Part shown: one piece after another, positions 33,901 to 41,052 of the stretch
Numbering within the stretch: position 1 is the first letter of the stretch
Layout: each line of letters opens with the position of its first letter
Source of the DNA: CAYLXP01 sp964387425
GTDB lineage: Bacteria > Verrucomicrobiota > Kiritimatiellia > UBA8416
Reading direction: 5' to 3'
DNA: 43,073 bases
NCBI GenBank assembly: GCA_964387425.1
Contig: CAYLXP010000024.1
Location: forward strand, 1 to 43,073
Position numbers and translations under genes: made by a program
The notes under the pieces: model-generated
What the model was told of the DNA's origin: nothing
What the model saw: the letters and a program-made list of their open reading frames with translations, nothing else
Databases searched by the model: none

Positions 33901-33909
33901 GAGCGAGCC

Positions 33910-34293
33910 TTAAGCGAGCGAGCGATTGTCGCTCTCGTCCTTGGTGGTGTAGCCCGAATCCTGCCGCTCCTGGTTCACACGATGCTTGCGGCAGTAGAGG
34001 TCGTGGACGTCTTCGGCAGACATGTCGAGCACCTGGGCCAGCGAGATCAGGAAGTGGAACAGGTCGATCACTTCAACCCGCGCATTCTGCTTGTCCAGGC
34101 TCTGATACTTCGCCCACCACTTCCATGGCACGCTATCCGTCAGTTCGGCAACTTCCTGGGACATGGCCCGGCAGTAGTTGAGAATCCACTCCGCCTTCTG
34201 CTCTTCCGGCAAGGCCGTGGTGTCTACTCCAATTCGCTGGTTAAGCTGCGCCTGCAGCGCAAACATGTCCTTCAACAGATCCGAATCATCCAT
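33910..34293 (-). CDS. Dimeric all-alpha dUTPase (MazG-like fold)
   Basis: The 127-residue protein fits the all-alpha NTP pyrophosphatase superfamily in its dimeric dUTPase form. It has ILNYCRAMSQEVAELTDSVP with the first metal-binding Glu pair, then WKWWAKYQSLDKQNARVEVID and LFHFLISLAQVL with the Glu/Asp pair. It hydrolyses dUTP to dUMP, preventing uracil entering DNA and providing the dTMP precursor. It is the last gene of the reverse unit DUF503, cNMP-domain protein, dUTPase, 13 bases after the preceding stop. nrdD and nrdG upstream strengthen the dNTP context. Confidence 0.85.
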   Translation of the reverse strand: MDDSDLLKDMFALQAQLNQRIGVDTTALPEEQKAEWILNYCRAMSQEVAELTDSVPWKWWAKYQSLDKQNARVEVIDLFHFLISLAQVLDMSAEDVHDLYCRKHRVNQERQDSGYTTKDESDNRSLA

Positions 34294-34306
34294 GTGCTGA
34301 TGCTCC

Positions 34307-35392
34307 CTATGATGTGGCCTCTTCCTCGATTGGCAAACTCACGATAAAGGTCGCCCCCTGCTTCTCCGCCGGCTGGTAGGTGATATGCCCGCCATGGGCT
34401 TCCACAATGGCCTTGGCTACGGCAAGCCCTAACCCGATCGCCTGCTTGCCTTCCGTCACGAAAGGCGCAAACAGCGTATCCCGAACGCGCTCGGGCACGC
34501 CCTGGCCGTCGTCACTGAAGGACAACTCAAGCGTGGATGGCTGCCAATAGGTTCCTACCGAAACCGTGGAACAACCCGCTTCAACCGCATTGTTGAGCAG
34601 CAGTTGCAGCACTTCCAGCAAACCGTCGCTGTCCACGGCGACGGTTTCACCGCCGCCCTCCGTGTTCAACTCGACACACTTGGCCTCAAGAAAAGGGCCG
34701 TTTCGATCGGCAAACTCTGCCAGGAGCTCAGCCGTCGTTGTGAGGTACCGGGTGGCAGATGTCCGGTCATCGGCAAAACGGGAAATCGATGCCACTGCCC
34801 GGCGTATGCGTTCCATCTGCTGGATAGCCAGCTCCCCGACCTCCCTCGGGGCAACCCCGCTGACATCCCCCTCCCCGAGGGCATGCACCGCCGTCAGCGG
34901 ATTCTCCAGGAAACGCAGCAGCGACGCCGAAAGCTCGCGCACCTGCTGGAAACGCCCCGCACGAAATGTCTCGGAGACATAGTCGATGTCTGTCCGCCGC
35001 AGACGATCGCTCACACTGCGAAACATGCGGATGACAGTTGAGCTGGGCTCCTCCGCCAACGCCGAAAGCACGGCGTCGCCCGGAATGCGAGCCAGGCGGG
35101 TATCGCTGACCGTGTATGCCGCGGCGCTGCGACCACAGCCGTCAAGAACCCCCATCTCGCCGAAACACTCATCCCCTCGAACACGCGCCAGGATCTCGAC
35201 CTTCCCGGTATCCGTTCGCTTGCGCAGCTCGACCTCGCCATCGAGCACCAGGTAGAGGGCATCCGGGGCATCGCCCTCATCGAAAATACGTGTACCCGCC
35301 TCGTAAAGACGATGCTCCGTCGCCGCTAGCAGAGCCTCGCGGCGCGGCTCACTGAACAGGGCGAAGAACTGGTGAAACTCAACCTTGATCAT
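34307..35392 (-). CDS. Cyclic-nucleotide-binding domain fused to a histidine-kinase-like ATPase
   Basis: The 361-residue protein has an N-terminal cNMP/CRP-type domain (residues 8-125; IFDEGDAPDALYLVLDGEVE, GDECFGEMGVLDG). A helical segment with SLLRFLENPLTAVHAL (about 157-172) follows, then a GHKL ATPase domain with N box (LLLNNAVEAG), G1 box (FSDDGQGVP) and G2 box (GLGLAVAKAIVEAHGG). In ordinary kinases the helix reads like H-E-x-x-NPLTA; here Arg160 occupies the expected phospho-His position, so ordinary autophosphorylation is doubtful. It is soluble, with no membrane segment, and no response regulator is near. Function is probably signalling, but the output is unknown. Confidence 0.75.
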   Translation of the reverse strand: MIKVEFHQFFALFSEPRREALLAATEHRLYEAGTRIFDEGDAPDALYLVLDGEVELRKRTDTGKVEILARVRGDECFGEMGVLDGCGRSAAAYTVSDTRLARIPGDAVLSALAEEPSSTVIRMFRSVSDRLRRTDIDYVSETFRAGRFQQVRELSASLLRFLENPLTAVHALGEGDVSGVAPREVGELAIQQMERIRRAVASISRFADDRTSATRYLTTTAELLAEFADRNGPFLEAKCVELNTEGGGETVAVDSDGLLEVLQLLLNNAVEAGCSTVSVGTYWQPSTLELSFSDDGQGVPERVRDTLFAPFVTEGKQAIGLGLAVAKAIVEAHGGHITYQPAEKQGATFIVSLPIEEEATS

Positions 35393-35416
35393 GACAACTC
35401 CCGCGTCGGCATCCGT

Positions 35417-35698
35417 CTACAACATCTCGGTGTGGAGATCATACAGCACATAACGCGGATCTGCACGCAGGTATGTGCTGATTTCTGATATTCGCTTCTG
35501 CACGATCTCGCTCGTCGCGGCCACCGTGACGAACGCCATCTCGGCATAGCGCCATTCATCCTGGCGGCCGACTTCGGCCACGCTCACGTTCATCTTGTTG
35601 AGCGCGCGATCCTTCATGCTCTTAATGACCGAACGCTTGTCCTTCAACGAACGCGCATCCGGAATGCTCAAGCTTGCCGTTACGATACCAATTCGCAT
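35417..35698 (-). CDS. DUF503 (YlxP-like) protein
   Basis: From the ATG at 35698 this 93-residue protein has the DUF503 pattern: MRIGIVTASLSIPDARSLKD at the start, KRSVIKSMKDRALNKMNVSV and a C-terminal RADPRYVLYDLHTEML. In Firmicutes YlxP genes often sit next to rbfA in the nusA-infB operon; here the gene is elsewhere. Its biochemical role is not established to my knowledge. GGAG lies 9 bases before the chosen ATG; a longer frame to 35836 would overlap nrdG and translate a TTTCGTG-type repeat. It is followed 24 bases later by the cNMP-domain gene. Confidence 0.8.
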   Translation of the reverse strand: MRIGIVTASLSIPDARSLKDKRSVIKSMKDRALNKMNVSVAEVGRQDEWRYAEMAFVTVAATSEIVQKRISEISTYLRADPRYVLYDLHTEML

Positions 35699-35746
35699 GC
35701 ACTCAGTCTCCATTGCCCGCCACTCTGTCCTGCAGAGCCCATCAGC

Positions 35747-35776
35747 TTTTCGTGATTTTCGCGTCTTTCGTAGTTC
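35747..35776. repeat. TTTTCGTG-type short repeat between nrdG and the DUF503 gene
   Basis: TTTTCGTGA, TTTTCGCGTC and TTTCGTAGTTC follow each other with a period of 9-10 bases. The 104-base gap 35699-35802 between nrdG and the DUF503 gene otherwise shows no feature. Confidence 0.4.
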
Positions 35777-35802
35777 ATCCGCCTCTGGGGTGGTCTTTCT
35801 CT

Positions 35803-36516
35803 CTACCCACCACGAATAGCAACTTCGTCCGCACATCCGGAGACCAGCGCCACAACGGCATCCAACCGCCCTGCTGATGTGCGCGTCTCCTCGCGGTAGA
35901 CGGCCGCCGGCAGTTCGTCTGATGGGACAAAAGGTTGAACAATATAGCGTCGTGCCCCTGCCACTAATTCCGCGATCTCAACCATCTGGTCATCATCGTG
36001 AAACGATTCAATAACCGTCGTTCTGAATTCGTAGTCCGCAGCGGAATCTTTGATCAGGTCAATCGATGTACGCAGACGCTCAACATCATCAAATCCGGTC
36101 AGGGCCGGGTAACCGGAAAGCCCCGCTTTCACGTCCATGGCAACGTAGTCCACCAGGGGGAGGCACGTCGCAAGCTCTTCGGGGTTCGACCCGTTCGTAT
36201 CCAGCTTAACGGCCCAGCCATATCTCTTGAAGAAGCGGATTAGCTCCGGCAGAGCCGGGGACAGAGTCGGCTCACCTCCCGTAATAACCGCACCATCGAC
36301 CCAGTCGTCCGCGAAGCGTTGACACCCCTTGCGCAGCTTGCGCCATGTCATGCCCGGGCGTTGCTCACCCATCAGTGCCGCATTGTGACAGAACCCGCAC
36401 TTGAAGTTGCAGCCTGTTGTGAAGAAAACAGCCGCCAGCCGCCCGGCAAAATCCACCATCGATGGATTCTGCAGGTAGGCGTAGATCGGCGAAGCATCGT
36501 CAGGATTCATGCCCAT
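35803..36516 (-). CDS. nrdG: Anaerobic ribonucleotide reductase activating protein
   Basis: This radical SAM protein (237 residues) installs the glycyl radical on NrdD. The cluster motif is Cys36-x3-Cys40-x2-Cys43 in TTGCNFKCGFCHN, and ITGGEPTL is the SAM-binding GGE motif. The sequence matches the short single-domain NrdG type. Met1 at 36516 and Met3 are both possible starts; the upstream sequence has only a weak ribosome binding site. The 131-nt repeat element separates it from the glutaredoxin-like gene, but all genes from nrdD to the dUTPase read in the same direction. Confidence 0.92.
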   Translation of the reverse strand: MGMNPDDASPIYAYLQNPSMVDFAGRLAAVFFTTGCNFKCGFCHNAALMGEQRPGMTWRKLRKGCQRFADDWVDGAVITGGEPTLSPALPELIRFFKRYGWAVKLDTNGSNPEELATCLPLVDYVAMDVKAGLSGYPALTGFDDVERLRTSIDLIKDSAADYEFRTTVIESFHDDDQMVEIAELVAGARRYIVQPFVPSDELPAAVYREETRTSAGRLDAVVALVSGCADEVAIRGG

Positions 36517-36532
36517 TGCATTCCGAAAGTCT

Positions 36533-36663
36533 GAGTAGCGCGGCCCCGCCTCGGGGCCAGCGCAGATACCTCACACGCGTCAACTGATTCATCGACGCCA
36601 AAGAACGAGACAGGGCGCATTACTCGATCCGCCCTCGGACCGAGACGCTCCGGGGCTACTTCA
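36533..36663. repeat. 131-nt inverted-hairpin repeat element, copy 2 (REP/BIME-like)
   Basis: This copy has the same 131-nt length as the element at 4703-4833, the same GAGTAGCG start and the same CGGGGCTACTTCA end. Its left arm is GCGC/GGCCCCG-CCT-CGGGGCC-A-GCGC. Its right arm on the reverse strand is GCCC/CGGAGCG-TCT-CGGTCCG-A-GGGC with one mismatched pair. Stem sequences differ from copy 1 while the pairing, 3-base loops and bulged A stay. The interior is diverged but aligns without gaps, with GAACGA and TGAT at equal positions. The last triplet is the stop codon of the glutaredoxin-like gene. Confidence 0.8.
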
Positions 36664-37074
36664 TACCAGTGCTTCTTCCAAACACTTCGTGATCATCTTG
36701 GGTGAGATGACCCCGCCACCATCCGTGTAGTCGGTCTGGATGCCAAGATACTGGTAGAGTTTCGATTTCTTAAAGACTTTGTCCGCAGCGCCGGGATTGG
36801 AGTTGGGAACCGGCTCAAACTCACCCGTCTCCTCGTCGTACTCCATAACCATCATCGCCGGAATCCGCTGGGGGTTGATGCACTCCGCCTCCGCAAAGGC
36901 GACCATGCCATCCTCGGTTTCGACGTCGCTGTAGTGCTTCTCAAACTCACTCCACTCATCCTTCCCCAACACCTTGTCCAGGCGCTGGTTGAGGACGGTG
37001 CATTTCGGGCATCCCTTCTTCCCGAAGACGTGGACACGATACTTGGCCGACATGGCTTGTTCCTCTGCTATCAT
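36661..37074 (-). CDS. Glutaredoxin/thioredoxin-like protein linked to NrdD
   Basis: This 137-residue protein starts with a thioredoxin-fold strand and the redox motif CPKC (Cys22, Cys25) in VFGKKGCPKCTVLNQRL. The insertion after it and the ending ISPKMITKCLEEAL are unlike classical glutaredoxins. GGAGG 7 bases before the ATG at 37074, which overlaps the nrdD stop (ATGA), supports that start; an internal ATG at 37053 also has GAGG upstream. Coupling to nrdD suggests it supplies electrons to the reductase, as redoxin-type partners do for formate-independent class III enzymes; that role is inference. Confidence 0.8.
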   Translation of the reverse strand: MIAEEQAMSAKYRVHVFGKKGCPKCTVLNQRLDKVLGKDEWSEFEKHYSDVETEDGMVAFAEAECINPQRIPAMMVMEYDEETGEFEPVPNSNPGAADKVFKKSKLYQYLGIQTDYTDGGGVISPKMITKCLEEALV

Positions 37075-39827
37075 TCTGCCACCTCCACCTTGTCACTCTT
37101 GCTGGCTTTCACGGTTGCCTCTTCCTCGAGCTCCGCGGTCTCAACGCTGTAGCGACCACGATGACGGGCTACCAACTCACCGTAGCGCTTCGATTTGTTC
37201 CAGTTCTGAACCTTGCTGAAATACCCCACCACTCGCGTTTCGCCCCACACCTTGTCCGAACCGCAGCGGGTGCAGTTCTCAATCAAGCCGCGCATCGAGT
37301 GGCTGCAGCTATCACAGTAGGTGAACTCGGGCGAAATCGTGACCTGGGCGGACTGCGTCCGGAAGAAGACCTCCTTCATCAACTTGGCAATTGACTCCGC
37401 CGAGGGCTGTTCTTCCCCTACGAAGGCATGCGTAATCGCACCGGACTCAATCATACTATGGAACTTCGACTGCTCGCGGATCCGCTCCACCAGCGAAACC
37501 GGGGCGTCAGCCGCCAGGTGAATCGAGTTCGTGTAGTAGATCGTATCGTTGTCCTCGCCCTTTACAACGTCCGTCGCTTCACGGTTGAAGTAGATCAGGT
37601 CCGTCTTGGCCAGGCGCCGCGCCGCGCTTTCCGCCGGGGATTCCTCGAGCGTGAACTTCAGGTTGTGCTTGCGCGCCAGCTTGCGGGTCTTGGCAAACAT
37701 GTGCGCCACGACCTTCAATCCCAGCTTCATGGCCTCTTTGCTGTCGTGCAGCTCCTGCCCGATCAGGAAGTTGACCGCGTCATTAACGCCGATCAACCCC
37801 AGGATGTAGGTGCAGGAGTCCAGGTCCACGTAAGGTTTGCCGTCGCAGGAGTTCTTGCCGATCTGCCACAGCGGGTGGCCCGGCCCGGAGATCATCTCCG
37901 CGATCTTGGCCTTCTTCTGCAGGTGGGCTTCGACCGCAACCTCCATCGTGCGATCCAGCTCGCTGTAGAAGTTGTCGAGCAGGTTGCCGGAACGCGTCCG
38001 TGATGCACGATAGGCAGCCTGCGGAATGTTGATCGTTACATTCTGGAAACCACAGAAGCGCATGCTCTCGGGATGGCGCAACATGCGGGTATCTTCGATC
38101 GTCGTGCGCAGACGGCAGCAGGCCGACAGCGTAACTTCATCGCGGTCGAAGATGAAGTAGGTCGATCCATTCCTGCTCGCCAGGCGGCAGGCATCCATGA
38201 AGATCTCGTATTGCGCCTCATCCTCGAAAGTCTCATCGCTGACGTGGAAGTCACACTTCGGGAACTCGAAGATACGCCCGTTCCGGTCGCCCTCTCCCCA
38301 TACCTCCAGGAGGGCGCGGCAGAACCGGCGCGTCTCTTCTACGTAATCCCCGTAGACGACGATCGCCTCGCCGCGCACACCCAGGTCAGCCTGGACATCC
38401 GCATCGTAGACGACATTGCCGAGGGGGTCGGTGGTCTCACGCAACACCAGCCGGCGCTTACCGGTTTCCGGTGCCGTGTAGTAGAGATCCATCATCGGAT
38501 AGCCACTGCTGTCACGCTGCGCACGCAGCTCCTCTTCCAACTCCACCTTGGTGCCGTCCTTCTGGCGCAGCATGTACTTGCCGCCGGGGCCGATGGCAGG
38601 AACGGTTGCCAGGTAGCGCGGTACGCCGGTGTGGATGTTGAAGTCCAGGAACAGCGTCTGCCCGCCACGGGAGAAAGCATTTTGCGCACCGTTGAAGATC
38701 AACTCCTGGGCGATCTGTTTGTACTCGGCATCGCACATGCCTTCGAGGAACGGAGCATAGAGGATATTGATATAGGCGATTCCTAACGCACCGGCGTAAT
38801 TCGCCTGCATCGAGGCCAGGTAGGTGTTGAGGTGCCCCGTGAGTACCGAGGCCGAACGCGCCGGCTTCGATTCCGTGTTCAGATTCACCAGCTCCCTCAG
38901 GCCGTACTTCTTCACATACTCAATCGAGTGCGACGAGCAATAGACGCGGTGCGGATAGCCAAGATCATGCACATGGATCGCGCCGGTATCGTGGGCACGC
39001 TTCACATCGGTCGAGAAGATTGCATCCAGCGCCCACTGTTTCAACACCAGCTCCGCGATACCCAGGTTCACGGCCTCGGCATTGTTGTTCACGATGTTGC
39101 TGTTCTCGGTGGATTTCGTAAACATGAGCTGCTCAACGAAATCGACCGGCACGCCGTAGATCGACAGGTCGCGCAGCTGCTCTTTGTGGCCGCGTTCGGC
39201 CAGCTCGTTATTGACCAGCTCACGGATCAGGGTTGTGTTGACGGTCTGGATGTCGCTCTCGATGATCCAGTTCTCGACGGACTTGGCCACGCTGATGGCG
39301 ACCTCGGCGGAGAGGTCCGTCTTGTCCATGATCTGCCCCACGATGCGGCGGCGATCCCACGGCAGCGTCATGTTGCTCGTGGCCGACTCCACCAGCAGGA
39401 GGCTGGCGTCGGTGACGTCTACATTGCCGTCACGCCCCTCTCCACGCACACGGATGTTGCGCCGCGCCAGCTCGCGTTTCTTGCGGTAGCGTTTGTAAGC
39501 AGCCACCAGCATCGTCTCGCCGGATTCGGCGAGCAGAATCTCAACGAGGTCCTGAACGTCTTCAATGTTCGGTATGCGCAAGTCATTGTCATCGGGGTAG
39601 ACGTAGTACTCGCTCGACGGTGCATCGAGTTGCTCGAAAACGCGCTCAGCGATGGTAGGGGCGATCTTGCGGTTCGGATCACTGCCCAGGTTGCGGGCGA
39701 CGGCCTCAACGGCGCGTTCAACTGCCTTCTCAATCTTCTCCTGGTGAAACGGTACTACCAGGTCCGATCGCTTACGGAACCCATCAAAGATGGAATCGGC
39801 CTTGTGTGCGGTATGCACTGTCGACAT
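37071..39827 (-). CDS. nrdD: Class III (anaerobic) ribonucleoside-triphosphate reductase
   Basis: NrdD reduces ribonucleoside triphosphates to dNTPs by glycyl-radical chemistry. The 918-residue protein starts with an ATP-cone-like regulatory domain (about 20-115, VVPFHQEKIEKAVERAVEAV). The 10-stranded barrel core follows. The C-terminal zinc site is Cys838, Cys841, Cys852 and Cys855, and Gly868 in RVVGYFS is the radical glycine. AACC-type cysteines occur in LSACCRLR. The C-terminal tail is unusually long (about 50 residues after the glycine) and charged. AAGGAGG lies 9 bases before the ATG. The glutaredoxin-like gene overlaps its stop, and nrdG lies two genes downstream. The long leader is described separately. 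Confidence 0.95.
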   Translation of the reverse strand: MSTVHTAHKADSIFDGFRKRSDLVVPFHQEKIEKAVERAVEAVARNLGSDPNRKIAPTIAERVFEQLDAPSSEYYVYPDDNDLRIPNIEDVQDLVEILLAESGETMLVAAYKRYRKKRELARRNIRVRGEGRDGNVDVTDASLLLVESATSNMTLPWDRRRIVGQIMDKTDLSAEVAISVAKSVENWIIESDIQTVNTTLIRELVNNELAERGHKEQLRDLSIYGVPVDFVEQLMFTKSTENSNIVNNNAEAVNLGIAELVLKQWALDAIFSTDVKRAHDTGAIHVHDLGYPHRVYCSSHSIEYVKKYGLRELVNLNTESKPARSASVLTGHLNTYLASMQANYAGALGIAYINILYAPFLEGMCDAEYKQIAQELIFNGAQNAFSRGGQTLFLDFNIHTGVPRYLATVPAIGPGGKYMLRQKDGTKVELEEELRAQRDSSGYPMMDLYYTAPETGKRRLVLRETTDPLGNVVYDADVQADLGVRGEAIVVYGDYVEETRRFCRALLEVWGEGDRNGRIFEFPKCDFHVSDETFEDEAQYEIFMDACRLASRNGSTYFIFDRDEVTLSACCRLRTTIEDTRMLRHPESMRFCGFQNVTINIPQAAYRASRTRSGNLLDNFYSELDRTMEVAVEAHLQKKAKIAEMISGPGHPLWQIGKNSCDGKPYVDLDSCTYILGLIGVNDAVNFLIGQELHDSKEAMKLGLKVVAHMFAKTRKLARKHNLKFTLEESPAESAARRLAKTDLIYFNREATDVVKGEDNDTIYYTNSIHLAADAPVSLVERIREQSKFHSMIESGAITHAFVGEEQPSAESIAKLMKEVFFRTQSAQVTISPEFTYCDSCSHSMRGLIENCTRCGSDKVWGETRVVGYFSKVQNWNKSKRYGELVARHRGRYSVETAELEEEATVKASKSDKVEVAE

Positions 39828-40053
39828 CGGTGTGTGCCTCCTTGCCCTTCACGAGGGCCACTCAACGAAGTTTGACTAAAACCCGGCCGCCACAGACGGC
39901 CGGACGTATCACTGGTCGTGGGAAGGAGAGTCAAACCGCGTGCTGAAACCTCACACAAAGCTACCGCTCGGAAGACATTCGTGAACAGAGATTGACAGCC
40001 AGATTCAGCGAAAAAACCGTGAAAATACCGCGAAAAGACGCCCCTAACACCGG
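39828..40053 (-). ncRNA. Structured 5' leader of nrdD (candidate cis-regulatory RNA)
   Basis: About 226 bases separate the predicted transcript start from the nrdD ATG. In reverse-strand order they contain GTTTGACT (39929-39936), which can pair with AGTCAAAC (39870-39877); inside lies a GC hairpin followed by TTTT (39878-39903). Another hairpin, GCCCT-cgtga-AGGGC (39844-39858), touches the AAGGAGG ribosome binding site (39837-39843). The upstream half (39940-40053) shows no clear stem. I do not recognise a known riboswitch; cobalamin and SAM consensus elements are not visible. No protein-coding frame is convincing in this gap. Confidence 0.5.
39878..39903 (-). terminator. Terminator-like hairpin in the nrdD leader
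   Basis: On the reverse strand CCGGCCG, loop TCTGTGG and CGGCCGG form a perfect 7-bp GC stem (39883-39903), followed by G and TTTT. It would stop transcription before nrdD unless it is prevented from forming. Confidence 0.5.
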
Positions 40054-40059
40054 GATAAA

Positions 40060-40088
40060 TTACTAGCGCTTTGTGAGGACAGTGTCAA
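40060..40088 (-). promoter_or_regulatory. Candidate nrdD promoter
   Basis: On the reverse strand a perfect TTGACA (40083-40088) is followed after 17 bases by TAGTAA (40060-40065, three of six consensus bases). It lies just downstream of the palindrome at 40091-40115 and predicts transcription starting near 40053. Confidence 0.4.
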
Positions 40089-40090
40089 AG

Positions 40091-40115
40091 AAAAACCACA
40101 TATATTGTGGTTTTT
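40091..40115. terminator. 25-base palindrome: fetB terminator and/or nrdD operator
   Basis: AAAAACCACA, centre TATAT, TGTGGTTTTT form perfect 10-base arms. On the reverse strand it looks like a bidirectional Rho-independent terminator for the fetA-fetB transcript. It also lies directly upstream of the -35 box of nrdD, and its core resembles the A+T-centred palindromes bound by NrdR, though one base shorter than the 16-base NrdR box. Both functions are possible. Confidence 0.55.
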
Positions 40116-40125
40116 CTATCTAACA

Positions 40126-40141
40126 CCCCTACATATAGGGG
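40126..40141. promoter_or_regulatory. Second palindrome upstream of nrdD (NrdR-box-like)
   Basis: CCCCTA-CATA-TAGGGG is a 16-base palindrome whose centre lies about 30 bases from that of the 40091-40115 palindrome. It matches about 11 of 16 positions of the NrdR box as I recall it (ACACTATATATAGTGT), and the spacing resembles that of tandem NrdR boxes. nrdR itself is not in the window. Confidence 0.35.
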
Positions 40142-40179
40142 TTTATGGAATATTTGGAATTCGCGCTGATTGCGCATTC

Positions 40180-40256
40180 CCGCGGCAGGCAAAGCCTGAC
40201 GCACTCCCAGTAGGGCGTGATCTCCGAGCGCGCCCCGCGGCAGGCAAAGCCTGACG
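40180..40256. repeat. Direct repeat with CAGGC-GCCTG hairpins
   Basis: A 22-base sequence beginning CCGCGGCAGGCAAAGCCTGA occurs at 40180-40201 and 40235-40256, a spacing of 55 bases. Each copy contains the small hairpin CAGGC-AAA-GCCTG. The repeat lies between the fetB stop and the nrdD upstream palindromes. Confidence 0.7.
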
Positions 40257-40266
40257 TATTCCTCCC

Positions 40267-41052
40267 CTACATGAAAATATGCGGCCGCAGCACGCCATAA
40301 CCGGAAAAGCTGCGCCTGATGGTCAGAAGCACCGCGGTCGGCACCGTAATGGCCGTACCTGTGAAGATCGCGATCATGATGCCAATCTGGTATTTGATCG
40401 CCAGCATCGGGTCGTTTCCGCCCAGGATCACGCCGGTCATCATGCCCGGCAGCGAGACAAGGCCGATCGTCATCATCGTTGCAATCGTCGGCGATACTGC
40501 GGCCTGGAAGGATGCACTAAGATAGGGCTGAATCGCCTCGCTAAGCGTTGCTCCCTGCGCAAGTACCAGCTGGAATGCCTTCTCGTCACGCCGGATCGAC
40601 TGGTAGAAGTCGCGCAGGCCGACGATGTTGGCGCGAAGACAATTCCCGAGAATCATGCCCCCCACCGGGATCACGTACTGCGCTTCCAGCAGGTTCGGTC
40701 GCCTCAAAACCCCACCCACAAACCACAACATCGGAATCACGATTCCCAGGAACAACGCCGGTCCCAGCGGAAGGGCAAAGACGCGCAGTCGCAAACCGCA
40801 GCCCCGCACAATGGAGACATCGGCAACGCCAATCATCACCAACACCCAGAGTGCATTCAACCAGGGGCTGTCCAGTTTGAACACCACCTGCAGATAGAGC
40901 CCCACCAATAGCAGCTGGATCGTCATGCGCAGCGCCGCCAGCACAACCCGCCCCATCAGGGGCACACGCTGCCAGAGGATGATCCCCAGCGGGACAATCA
41001 GCAGCAGGTAGGCCATGACCAGGCCGACAAAACTCACATCGACGGCACCCAT
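40267..41052 (-). CDS. fetB: UPF0014/FetB-family ABC transporter permease
   Basis: This 261-residue integral membrane protein has about seven hydrophobic segments and the UPF0014 pattern: ALRMTIQLLLVGLYLQVVF near residue 41, VIPVGGMILGN, and SLPGMMTGVILGGNDPMLAIKYQ, less its tail the strongest signature. FetAB of E. coli exports iron and aids oxidative stress resistance; the substrate here is inferred only from the family. It starts at the fetA stop with a one-base overlap (TGATG). A palindromic terminator candidate lies about 150 bases downstream. Confidence 0.88.
   Translation of the reverse strand: MGAVDVSFVGLVMAYLLLIVPLGIILWQRVPLMGRVVLAALRMTIQLLLVGLYLQVVFKLDSPWLNALWVLVMIGVADVSIVRGCGLRLRVFALPLGPALFLGIVIPMLWFVGGVLRRPNLLEAQYVIPVGGMILGNCLRANIVGLRDFYQSIRRDEKAFQLVLAQGATLSEAIQPYLSASFQAAVSPTIATMMTIGLVSLPGMMTGVILGGNDPMLAIKYQIGIMIAIFTGTAITVPTAVLLTIRRSFSGYGVLRPHIFM

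Noticed and set aside
39828..40053. Cobalamin riboswitch in the nrdD leader
   Set aside because: The conserved B12-box and core sequences are not seen.
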